A DNA stretch of 60,332 bases from contig CAZDBS010000004.1 of NCBI GenBank assembly GCA_964503775.1, forward strand, positions 1 through 60,332. Direction: 5' to 3'. The stretch is from CAZDBS01 sp964503775. Its GTDB lineage: Bacteria > Patescibacteriota > Saccharimonadia > Saccharimonadales > CAZDBS01. The position numbers were made by a program, and so were the translations under genes. Below, in pieces: positions 50,968-58,614 of this stretch; positions within the stretch are counted from its first letter, which is position 1, and each line of letters begins with the position of its first letter. Below the pieces are notes generated by a model. That model saw only the letters and a program-made list of their open reading frames with translations. It ran no database searches and was not told the DNA's origin.

Positions 50968-51846
50968 ATGCAAAAGATCATTTTGTTCTATAAATTTGTA
51001 CTTGTTCCGGATCCAGAAACTACGAAATTCTGGCAGAATTCGCTTTGTCAAAAATTAGGCCTAAAAGGTCGTATTATAATTTCTGACCACGGCATCAATG
51101 GCACCCTTGGTGGAGCTATCGCTGATGTTAAAGCGTACATCAAAAACATGAATCTTCATCCGTCGTTCAAAGGTATCGAATACAAATGGAGCGACGGGAA
51201 GGGCGATGATTTCCCCAAACTTAGTGTCAAAGTCCGAAAAGAACTAGTCACACTTGCTCCCGACGAGGATTTTGATGTTTTTGATAAAGGCACAGCTCTT
51301 AGACCCAAGGCTTGGCATAAGTACCTAGCCGATCATCCTGATGTAATTGTTTTTGATGCGCGCAATGATTACGAGTCAGCCATCGGAAAGTTTAAAGGCG
51401 CTATCACTCCCGCCATCAAAAACTTCCGTGATGTGAAAACAGAGATCGAAAAACTGCCCAAAGACAAACCGGTGTTGACTTATTGTACCGGTGATATCCG
51501 CTGTGAGTACTTATCGGCGTATATGAAGCATAAAGGTTTCAAAGATGTTTACCATCTTGACGGCGGGATCGTGAAATACGGTCAGGAATTTGGTGACGAA
51601 GGTTTTTGGGAAGGGAAGTGCTATGTCTTCGACAATCGCATATCCTTGCCCTTCAGCGAAAAATCGAAAGACATCGGTGTTTGCGTTCATTGCGAATCAC
51701 CAACCAGTAACTATATAAATTGCGGCAACGTAGCCTGTAATCGTCAAGTTTTGGTTTGTGATAAATGTCAGACAGATAGACGGCTGGCTTACTACTGCTC
51801 ACAAAACTGTCTGTCGGTTGGCGAGGGTAAAGCCAGTGAAGCCTGA
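50968..51846 (+). CDS. trhO: tRNA uridine(34) hydroxylase, rhodanese family (TrhO/YceA)
   Basis: Oxygen-dependent hydroxylation of U34 in tRNA is the known role of this family. 292 residues. Seen: an acylphosphatase-like N-terminal domain (KIILFYKFVLVPDPE, then GRIIISDHGINGTLGG near 33); KLSVKVRKELVTL near 84; the rhodanese domain with VIVFDARNDYESAIGKF near 126; the catalytic loop YCTGDIRCE near 172 (family YCTGGIRCE); and GVYHLDGGI-like DVYHLDGGIVKYG near 192. The C-terminal zinc-binding tail CVHCESP...CNRQVLVCDKC is present. The stop overlaps the uvrC start by 11 bases. Confidence 0.93.
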   Translation: MQKIILFYKFVLVPDPETTKFWQNSLCQKLGLKGRIIISDHGINGTLGGAIADVKAYIKNMNLHPSFKGIEYKWSDGKGDDFPKLSVKVRKELVTLAPDEDFDVFDKGTALRPKAWHKYLADHPDVIVFDARNDYESAIGKFKGAITPAIKNFRDVKTEIEKLPKDKPVLTYCTGDIRCEYLSAYMKHKGFKDVYHLDGGIVKYGQEFGDEGFWEGKCYVFDNRISLPFSEKSKDIGVCVHCESPTSNYINCGNVACNRQVLVCDKCQTDRRLAYYCSQNCLSVGEGKASEA

Positions 51847-53529
51847 TATATCCGATGCGCTCAAGACGAAGTTGAAAACTCTTCCGAAGTCACCGGGGGT
51901 GTATTTCCATAAAGATAAGATCGGTGAAATTATCTACGTCGGCAAAGCCGCGATTCTGCGTAACCGAGTGCGCCAGTATTTCCAGACCTCACGAACTCGT
52001 GATCCAAAGACCGAAAGTCTGGTGGCGGAAATCGATGATACTGAGTGGATGGAAGTCGAGAGCGAGATCGAAGCTTTGTTCCTCGAGGCCGAGATGGTTC
52101 GTCGGTACATGCCTCGGTACAACATTTTGCTTAGGGACGACAAATCTAGTACTTACGTAAGGATCGACATGAAATCTGACTACCCCAGCGTCAGTATGAC
52201 GAGGCAGCCCATGGATGATGGTGCCCAGTATTTTGGACCATTCCTGAGTGCCTTCAGCATCAAACGTGCTCTCAAATATTTACGCAAAATATTCCCTTAT
52301 TCCGTACATACAACACTGCCTAGTCGAGGTTGTTTACAGTATCACTTAGGTTTATGTCCGGGACCAGAGACTGGGGCTTTGGACAGCGGTGAGTACAAAA
52401 AATCGCTACACAAACTCATCATGTATCTGAAGGGCGAACGTAGTCGAGTATTTTCACAGCTTGAAAAAGAGATGAAGCAGTCTTCAAAGAAAGGACATTA
52501 TGAAAAAGCCGCCGAAATTCGTGACCAGCTGCAAGCGCTGAAGGAACTAAACAGGCAAGTAATCTTCAGCGATAAAGAGTTCCAGGATCTGTCCAAAGAC
52601 CACGCCCTCAACGATCTTAGTGAATTGCTTGGACTTGAAGGACTCCCAAAACGTATCGAGGGTTATGACATTTCACACATGCAGGGGACTGATACGGTCG
52701 CAAGTATGGTTGTTTTCACCAATGGCGTGTCTGACAAAAAATCATACAGAAAGTTTAAAATGCGAATCCCGGGCAATGATGATTTTGCNNNNNNNNNNNN
52801 NNNNNNNNNNNNNNNNNNNNNNNNNNNNNNNNNNNNNNNNNNNNNNNNNNNNNNNNNNNNNNNNNNNNNNNNNNNNNNNNNNNNNNNNACAAAAAATCAT
52901 ACAGAAAGTTTAAAATGCGAATCCCGGGCAATGATGATTTTGCCCACATGAACGAAGTTATCTCTCGCCGGTTTAGCGAGAAGAATATTAAAGCTTGGGG
53001 ATTACCTAGCTTGTTGCTCATCGATGGCGGCAAGGGCCAACTCAACGCTGCCATACAGGCATTGCAGTTACATAATTCAGAGATTCCGGCAATCGGGCTG
53101 GCCAAGCAATTTGAGCAAATAATTGTTCAGAAGCCGGGAATGACGAGAGGAAGCAGCGTGAGTGTTAGTGATTCTAAATTGAAAACTCTCAAAGGCAATT
53201 ATGAAGAGTCTGACGATTTCATCACCATCAACCTACCGGATTCATCGCACATCGTGAAGTTATTGCAAAGAATTCGAGATGAATCGCACCGTTTTGCGGT
53301 TAGCTATCATACGACACTCAAGCGTGGTCGTCAGACAACCAGCCTTCTCGACGATATACCATCAATCGGCCCCTCAACTCGTAAAAAACTTCTTCGGACA
53401 TTTGGTAGCATGCGCGGAGTCATACAGGCTCGAGATATGGAATTAGACAAGTTAGTTGGCACCAAAAAAGCCACGATCTTGCGTCAATACCTACGCGCTG
53501 AAAAGAAATCCGAAGGTGGTGAGGGTTAG
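51836..53529 (+). CDS. uvrC: Excinuclease ABC subunit C (intact once the false gap is closed)
   Basis: Makes both incisions in nucleotide excision repair. Start GTG 51836 inside the trhO end. Seen: the GIY-YIG nuclease start LPKSPGVYFHKDKIGEIIYV near 15-34; the UVR motif KGHYEKAAEIRDQL near 217; the RNase-H-like C-terminal nuclease with GYDISHMQGTDTVASMVVF and LLIDGGKGQL; and the final HhH domain IPSIGPSTRKKLL. The 100-N gap at 52789 splits it, but the 55 bases before the gap equal the 55 after. Removing 155 bases restores one frame of 512 residues. That is shorter than the ~600 of E. coli UvrC, mostly in the middle. Confidence 0.93.
52789..52888. other. False scaffold gap of 100 N with 55-bp overlapping flanks
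   Basis: Bases 52734-52788 and 52889-52943 are identical (both begin ACAAAAAATCATACAG and end GATTTTGC). The two contigs therefore overlap and the gap should be removed. The uvrC frame agrees exactly with that correction. Confidence 0.95.
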
Positions 53530-53603
53530 GTGCTGTACAAGGAACGTCCTTGGAAGTAAACCAGCGTTAATTAACAAACTTTGCTACAATACATACAATT
53601 CTT

Positions 53604-53987
53604 ATGCCAAAAACTATACGATCGTTTGTAGTACGTTGGACAATCAATGGCTTAGGGCTGTGGATTGCCGCCCAACTTCTTTCATCTGTTGATTATGAGG
53701 AGCGGCTGGGTGTGATAGTCCTGGCAAGTTTCGTATTAACAGTAGTAAATGCATTCATACGTCCTATCGTAGTGTTTATGTCGCTCCCAGCAGTTCTGGT
53801 AACGCTAGGTTTGTTCATGATCGTCATCAATGGCCTCATGGTACTTATTGTCAGTCGATTAATCGACAGTTTTCAGGTACATGGGTTTATACCGGCTATG
53901 CTTGCTGGCTTGATCATTGGGTTGGTAAACTATCTGGTGACAACAGTCTTAGAAGATGTGCCAGGGACACGTAAATTACTATCATGA
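53604..53987 (+). CDS. Phage-holin-family-4-like membrane protein
   Basis: 127 residues with four hydrophobic helices and a short basic N-terminus. Segments NAFIRPIVVFMSLPAVLVTL and GLFMIVINGLMVLIVSRL match the family once named mycobacterial four-TM phage holin, which is widespread in bacterial chromosomes and not phage-specific. Function is uncertain. The stop overlaps the secG start (ATGA, 53984-53987). TACAAT boxes lie at 53585 and 53594, a few bases before the ATG. Confidence 0.85.
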   Translation: MPKTIRSFVVRWTINGLGLWIAAQLLSSVDYEERLGVIVLASFVLTVVNAFIRPIVVFMSLPAVLVTLGLFMIVINGLMVLIVSRLIDSFQVHGFIPAMLAGLIIGLVNYLVTTVLEDVPGTRKLLS

Positions 53988-54205
53988 AAGACATATACAA
54001 GATAATCACGATTGTGAGTTCGGTTATAATGGCCATACTCATACTATTACAAACTCGAGGGGCGGACTTAGGGGCTGGGTTTGGTAGTTCTGGAGAGGTT
54101 CATACAACCAGACGTGGTTCGGATAAGGTCTTATTTCAGTTAACCATTATTGTTGGTGTCATATTTGTTCTGTCTATTGTATTTGGCATCATCACCGCTA
54201 AGTAG
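53984..54205 (+). CDS. secG: Preprotein translocase subunit SecG
   Basis: Small subunit of the SecYEG channel. 73 residues with two membrane helices (about 5-21 and 49-70) and the connecting segment LLQTRGADLGAGFGSSGEV, which contains the family hallmark Q.R...LG..FG....F..R. It is coupled to the holin-like gene. The many exported proteins in this window would use the Sec channel. Confidence 0.92.
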   Translation: MKDIYKIITIVSSVIMAILILLQTRGADLGAGFGSSGEVHTTRRGSDKVLFQLTIIVGVIFVLSIVFGIITAK

Positions 54206-54228
54206 ATTCATGGGGGTGGGGCCTCATC

Positions 54229-56016
54229 ATGCTTAAAAGACACACCAAACTTCGCGTCAAACGTAGAATCCGCATCCAACGCCGGCGGATTACTGACGCC
54301 GGGGAGCAAGCCAGCAATACAATTGAACGACACTTGATTAGGCGTTGGCGCAATCTCAACGATGTATGGCGACACATTCTCGCCTGGTGGTTATTGATTA
54401 TCATTGCCTCCGTGGGATTGTTCCTCCAGACTGGCTGGCTGGATGCCTACTACCGGAAGATTAGTTATGTACCCGGAGGCGTATATCGTGAGGGTATGTT
54501 GGGCGAAGTTACCAACATCAACCCGATATTTGCTTCCGACGAGCCAGACAGGGCCGTGAGTCGGTTGGTGTTTAGCGGGCTATTGAATTTTGATAACGAA
54601 GGACGTCTTGTTAATGATCTAGCTCAGTCAGTGACGGCTGACGACAAAGGTACGACTTATACTGCGGTATTGAAACCTGGAGTAACCTGGCATGATGGAC
54701 GACCGCTGACCGCCGAGGATGTGGCCTATACAATCCGTATGATTCAACATCCTGACACTAGGTCACCACTTAACCTCAGTTGGCAGGGTGTCGTGGTGAG
54801 CATCGTAGATGCTCGTACGGTGAAATTTGAGCTTAGCTCGGCACTCACCACGTTCCCGCAGTCCCTGGTAGTTGGTATTATCCCCAAGCATGTTCTAGAA
54901 GGTCAGGCACCAGAACGACTCCGAAGCCAACCGTTCAATGCCGCCAAAGCCGTAGGCAGTGGTCCGTTCAAAATTGACAGCATCACCCTGCGTGATCCGA
55001 GCGAAGTGACCAACCGGCGCATCGTTTTGAATAACAACCCGGCGTATTACAATGGTGCGCCAAAGTTAGATCAGTTCGTAATTGATACTTACAATAATTT
55101 CGATGATATCTTGGCCGATTATCGTGCCGGCCGGTTGACGGGTATGGTTGTAACTTCGGCTGAGCAACTCCAAGAGATAAAAGGAAATAAGCAAATCTCC
55201 GAGCGCGAGAAGGTATCGACCGTGCCACTGTTTACAGGGCTTTATGTTTTTCTCAAGACGACAGATCCGCTGTTTAGTGACGTTAAAGTTCGTCAGGCGC
55301 TAGTTCTCGGGACAAACCCCGCCACCATAACAGCCAAGTTTGGAGAACCGGTCATCTCAGTCGATTCGCCGCTACTCAAAGGCCAAGTCGGGTACGACAA
55401 GAACATAACTCAAGGTCATTTCAATCAAGCTCGCGCCAACCAGTTGCTAGACGAAGCCGGTTGGAAACGTAACCCCGACGGCATTAGAGCCAAAGACAAC
55501 AGACAACTGGATATTAACTTGACGACACAGAACAACAATGACTATCCGGCGATTGCAGACGATATCAAAAATCAGTGGGCACAACTGGGAGTAAAAGTTA
55601 CGATTCGCAGCGAAGCATCAGATACAATCCAACAGAATATAATCGCACCTCATGCCTATCAAGCATTACTCTACGGTATTTCGATCGGACCTGACCCGGA
55701 TGTGTATCCATATTGGCACAGCAAAGAAGCGAGCGTCAACCGTTTCAATCTCGCAGAATATAAGTCAGCCTCTGCCGACGCAGCTCTAGAGGCGGGCCGA
55801 ACCCGGGCTATACCGGCTATCAGAGCCGTCAAATATCGACCGCTTCTCGAAGCCTGGCGAACCGATGCTCCGGCGATTGGACTGTATCAGCCCCTTTTTA
55901 TCTATGTCCAAGCCCCGAACAGTTTTGGATTTAGAACCGGCCGTTATGTCGAAGCTGCCGACAGATTCTCCAATGTCAACGAGTGGATGGTAAGACAGAA
56001 GATGATAGATCAGTAA
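54229..56016 (+). CDS. Membrane-tethered family-5 substrate-binding protein
   Basis: 595 residues. Unusual N-terminus: ~55 residues very rich in Arg (RVKRRIRIQRRR), then a membrane helix about 63-82 (WWLLIIIASVGLFLQTGWL), so the binding domain is held outside by an uncleaved anchor rather than by a lipid. The rest is a standard oligopeptide/nickel-type SBP_bac_5 domain: GMLGEVTNINPIFASDEPDR near 89, LVNDLAQSVTADDKG near 130, VTWHDGRPLTAEDVAYTI near 152, and PYWHSKEASVNRFNLAEY near 491. No permease or ATPase genes are adjacent, so it is an orphan in this window. It follows secG with GGGGGTGGGG as a likely ribosome-binding site. Confidence 0.88.
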   Translation: MLKRHTKLRVKRRIRIQRRRITDAGEQASNTIERHLIRRWRNLNDVWRHILAWWLLIIIASVGLFLQTGWLDAYYRKISYVPGGVYREGMLGEVTNINPIFASDEPDRAVSRLVFSGLLNFDNEGRLVNDLAQSVTADDKGTTYTAVLKPGVTWHDGRPLTAEDVAYTIRMIQHPDTRSPLNLSWQGVVVSIVDARTVKFELSSALTTFPQSLVVGIIPKHVLEGQAPERLRSQPFNAAKAVGSGPFKIDSITLRDPSEVTNRRIVLNNNPAYYNGAPKLDQFVIDTYNNFDDILADYRAGRLTGMVVTSAEQLQEIKGNKQISEREKVSTVPLFTGLYVFLKTTDPLFSDVKVRQALVLGTNPATITAKFGEPVISVDSPLLKGQVGYDKNITQGHFNQARANQLLDEAGWKRNPDGIRAKDNRQLDINLTTQNNNDYPAIADDIKNQWAQLGVKVTIRSEASDTIQQNIIAPHAYQALLYGISIGPDPDVYPYWHSKEASVNRFNLAEYKSASADAALEAGRTRAIPAIRAVKYRPLLEAWRTDAPAIGLYQPLFIYVQAPNSFGFRTGRYVEAADRFSNVNEWMVRQKMIDQ

Positions 56017-56037
56017 TCATGGTAAAATAGCACCGAT

Positions 56038-56123
56038 GCGGATGTGGCGGAATGGTAGACGCGCTAGCTTCAGGAGCTAGTGGGATTTTTCCTGTGGAGG
56101 TTCAAGTCCTCTCATCCGCACCA
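56038..56123 (+). tRNA. tRNA-Leu (anticodon CAG)
   Basis: Acceptor stem GCGGATG (56038-56044) / CATCCGC (56113-56119), discriminator A and encoded CCA (56121-56123). The anticodon stem CTAGC/GCTAG encloses the loop TTCAGGA, giving anticodon CAG, which reads CTG. The long variable arm (TGGGATTTTTCCTGT) is that of a class II tRNA, and the T-arm is GGAGG-TTCAAGT-CCTC. Folding is complete. Confidence 0.96.
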
Positions 56124-56136
56124 CGTCGACATGTAC

Positions 56137-56194
56137 AAATAGGGCCATGCAAACTTTTGTGATCAAGTAACAAAAGTTATGATGGCCCTATTTT
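56137..56194 (+). terminator. Intrinsic terminator after tRNA-Leu
   Basis: AAATAGGGCCAT (56137-56148) pairs with ATGGCCCTATTT (56182-56193). An inner stem AACTTTTGT/ACAAAAGTT continues the hairpin, and the descending arm ends in TTTT. Confidence 0.85.
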
Positions 56195-56198
56195 GCTG

Positions 56199-56249
56199 TC
56201 TCCTCTTCCGATTCGAGAATCCCCTCTCGAATCGGGATAAGAAGGAGAG
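56199..56249. repeat. Second long hairpin between tRNA-Leu and the next gene
   Basis: CCGATTCGAGA (56208-56218) pairs with TCTCGAATCGG (56225-56235). Outer arms TCTCCTCTT and AAGAAGGAGA extend the stem. A third, weaker pairing lies at 56285-56335 (CCTCTCTCGCAC with GTGCGAGGTGAGG). No open frame fits here. It may be an untranslated leader or a small RNA; the following gene starts at 56395. Confidence 0.55.
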
Positions 56250-56394
56250 AGTATAAAACCGAAGAAAGCGTGCATTATGTTAAGTCCTCTCTCGCACCAA
56301 GAATCCTCTGGGTGGGCAGACTGTGCGAGGTGAGGTTGATTCTGACGTAAGCATAAGCTACACTGAACACAAATAGTGAGGGCGATTTACCCTG

Positions 56395-57372
56395 ATGGCA
56401 GACGAAGTAATACAACCAGTGGAGTCAGATGCGGAAAAACCACCCGTAGCTACTCAGCCTACTGTCACTGACAGTTTTGGAGTTATGAAATCCGGGCCTC
56501 CATTGAAACATCTGCGCATATTCATGGCTTTTGGCGTGATTGTCTTGCTGGTAGGCATACTGCTGAGCGTCCGAGTGCTAGATACGAGGAAGGACGAAGA
56601 GGCAAAGAGCCACCCATTGCCCTCGCAGGAGCAATCCGTGACATGTCAGAAAAAACTCCCTGATGGTGATACTCAATGGGTATACGCCGTCAACAACGAC
56701 TCTCGATACTGTGCTAGTACTTGGGTGTATGCCGGCCTCGGCCTTGATACTCCTATGGCAGATCCTCTCAATATCGGCGCAATCTACACACTGAAAGGCG
56801 ACAAAGAGGAGCCATATACTCGCACTGTAAATAGCCTAAAAGGCCGAGCGCTCCAAAATTCAAAAGGTTCCGATAAGGTGGTGGGCTTAGATTCGTATAT
56901 CCCGCTGGATTCCAAAGGCAAAAAGGCGATTGAATGTAGTAATGCTGCCGGTAAAGAGATCATTTTCAATAACTCCGATAAAGACATTAATTTCAAAGTA
57001 CGCTTTACGAATACGGGCTCGATCGCTTGGAATAGCAAATCCAACATGAGGCTTGTTGTGCCAAATGGCAACACCACATTCGGTAAGTATTTTTTCACGG
57101 GCCAGTATGAAGTTGTCACTGATAAGGGCACACTGGAGAAACGTGATGTTGTGAACCCTGGTGAGTCTACGGAGTTTAGTGCCAAACTGACGTTACCGGT
57201 GAAGCAAGACAAAACCAATCCCCAGGATGGTTGGTATACGATGTTTTGGGTGATGTCGGACAATACGAACATGCCGTTTGGTGAGATCGGCTATTGTTCA
57301 ATGGCTCATACCTCAGGAAATGATCTAGTAAAGACTCCGGCTCTGTATCGTGTAGCGAACCCTAAGAAATAG
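56395..57372 (+). CDS. Membrane-anchored Ig-like (NBR1-type) protein, copy 1
   Basis: 325 residues. An acidic cytoplasmic N-terminus (1-38), one membrane helix about 41-62 (RIFMAFGVIVLLVGILLSV) and an extracellular part of ~260 residues. The second half (about 180-310) has FKVRFTNTGSIAWNSKSNMR, then VNPGESTEFSAKLTLPV and DGWYTMFWVMSD. This is the spacing of the NBR1 Ig-like domain, whose hallmark is N.G...W followed by a PG-E strand and W-x-M/L. The N-terminal ectodomain has a Cys pair (VTCQKKL, SRYCAST). Function unknown; a surface binding role is likely. A related design is encoded next door. Confidence 0.7.
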   Translation: MADEVIQPVESDAEKPPVATQPTVTDSFGVMKSGPPLKHLRIFMAFGVIVLLVGILLSVRVLDTRKDEEAKSHPLPSQEQSVTCQKKLPDGDTQWVYAVNNDSRYCASTWVYAGLGLDTPMADPLNIGAIYTLKGDKEEPYTRTVNSLKGRALQNSKGSDKVVGLDSYIPLDSKGKKAIECSNAAGKEIIFNNSDKDINFKVRFTNTGSIAWNSKSNMRLVVPNGNTTFGKYFFTGQYEVVTDKGTLEKRDVVNPGESTEFSAKLTLPVKQDKTNPQDGWYTMFWVMSDNTNMPFGEIGYCSMAHTSGNDLVKTPALYRVANPKK

Positions 57373-57432
57373 TGATTGACTCCTATGAACTATCTATATA
57401 GACTAAATTCAAAAGCATAAACGGAATTCCCT

Positions 57433-58557
57433 ATGTCAAAACAGAAAACAGTCCTCAAACCACGTGCCCAAACCTCGTCTAAAGGTACCAACTCCAAAGA
57501 ACTTAAGGGCAAATTCAACGTCGGTAAAAGACTCCCGTTGATTATACTTACCTTGTTTGCTCTGGCGGGAGCTGTCGTGGGCGGTTATGTTTTACTCAGA
57601 TCAAGCGCCGAAGGCGAATGCGTGACCTCACCCACTGCCTCTGGGCATAACGCCTGCGTCTCGATCTACTACGTACCGAATGTTCACCCAGGAGTCGACT
57701 GTACTGTAGGTGCCGGAGCGACACTCGACCAGATGGTGCAGTGGCAATATCAGAAGATGGGGAAGAATGTTTTTATCAATGAGCCACCTCGTTCATATCT
57801 GTTCAAAGAATCAACGGGATGGCGAACCGCGGATCTGTATTACCAAGAGTATGGCTGTCAGGGGTATTCTGACCAGGGTGTCATAGTCATGCAAATGAAA
57901 AATACGGGCACAACAGCTTGGGACGTTAGTAAGGTGATTGGTGACCCTGCTGGCGTCCATATGCACATACCGAATATTGCCGGTCTTGATTTCGGCAGTA
58001 AATTCCATAGCATGGATACGGTTGCGCCAGGGTATTTCTTGTTGCAACGGTATGCCTACAAAGGTGCGATGCCTGATCCGAAAATTCATGGGACATCGCT
58101 CAGCTCGTACAATATTGACTGCCCCAACAATTCCTGTCTGAAACCAGGTGATCTAGTACAACCTGGCGAGACTATCTGGACCTCAACGGTCATCTACTAT
58201 GGGAATGCATTTACTACGAATGGAAACTATTCAGTAGAGTTTCAGATGATGAACAATAACGGTGCGCTCTTCGGGAACAAAATCTCTTTGCCGGTTACTG
58301 CTAGGGCTGGCGGTGGAGTTCCACCAAACTTCGCTAGTAAAGCACAACTTTGTCTTCTACAAGTTGGCGGCAAGGTTGATCCCAATAACAAAGGTGTGAT
58401 AGCAAATTTCGCCGAGACAGTAACTGGAGCAAATCCTGCATCATGTACCCAGGCTCAGTATGACGAATCCGGTTTCAATCCTGCCAAACCATCGACGGCC
58501 TCAATAGCACCCAAAGTTAAAGCCAAACCAGCACCGCAAGGGGTTTGGAATCAATAA
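57433..58557 (+). CDS. Membrane-anchored Ig-like (NBR1-type) protein, copy 2
   Basis: 374 residues. A basic N-terminus, a membrane helix about 34-54 (LPLIILTLFALAGAVVGGYVL), then a Cys-containing region and an Ig-like domain. The domain shows VIVMQMKNTGTTAWDVSKVI near 154-173, LVQPGETIWTSTVIYY near 239 and NGNYSVEFQMMNNNG near 262. The same N.G..AW...PGE plan is found in the preceding protein, although overall identity is low, suggesting old tandem paralogs. The C-terminal 70 residues are Pro/Lys/Ala-rich and probably wall-spanning or disordered. Confidence 0.7.
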   Translation: MSKQKTVLKPRAQTSSKGTNSKELKGKFNVGKRLPLIILTLFALAGAVVGGYVLLRSSAEGECVTSPTASGHNACVSIYYVPNVHPGVDCTVGAGATLDQMVQWQYQKMGKNVFINEPPRSYLFKESTGWRTADLYYQEYGCQGYSDQGVIVMQMKNTGTTAWDVSKVIGDPAGVHMHIPNIAGLDFGSKFHSMDTVAPGYFLLQRYAYKGAMPDPKIHGTSLSSYNIDCPNNSCLKPGDLVQPGETIWTSTVIYYGNAFTTNGNYSVEFQMMNNNGALFGNKISLPVTARAGGGVPPNFASKAQLCLLQVGGKVDPNNKGVIANFAETVTGANPASCTQAQYDESGFNPAKPSTASIAPKVKAKPAPQGVWNQ

Positions 58558-58603
58558 ATAGCAAAAACACATCTACTCGTTACCGAGTGTCTCTGTACCG
58601 TGG

Positions 58604-58609
58604 TACACT
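58604..58609 (+). promoter_or_regulatory. -10 box of the GlcD-type oxidase gene
   Basis: TACACT five bases before GTG 58615 and 14 bases before ATG 58624. TAGGTGA before the ATG could be a ribosome-binding site, so the start choice is open. Confidence 0.4.
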
Positions 58610-58614
58610 TTTAG

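Noticed and set aside
53604..53987. Prophage remnant because of the holin-like gene
   Set aside because: No lysin, structural or integrase gene is near; this membrane-protein family is common in bacterial chromosomes and here is coupled to secG.
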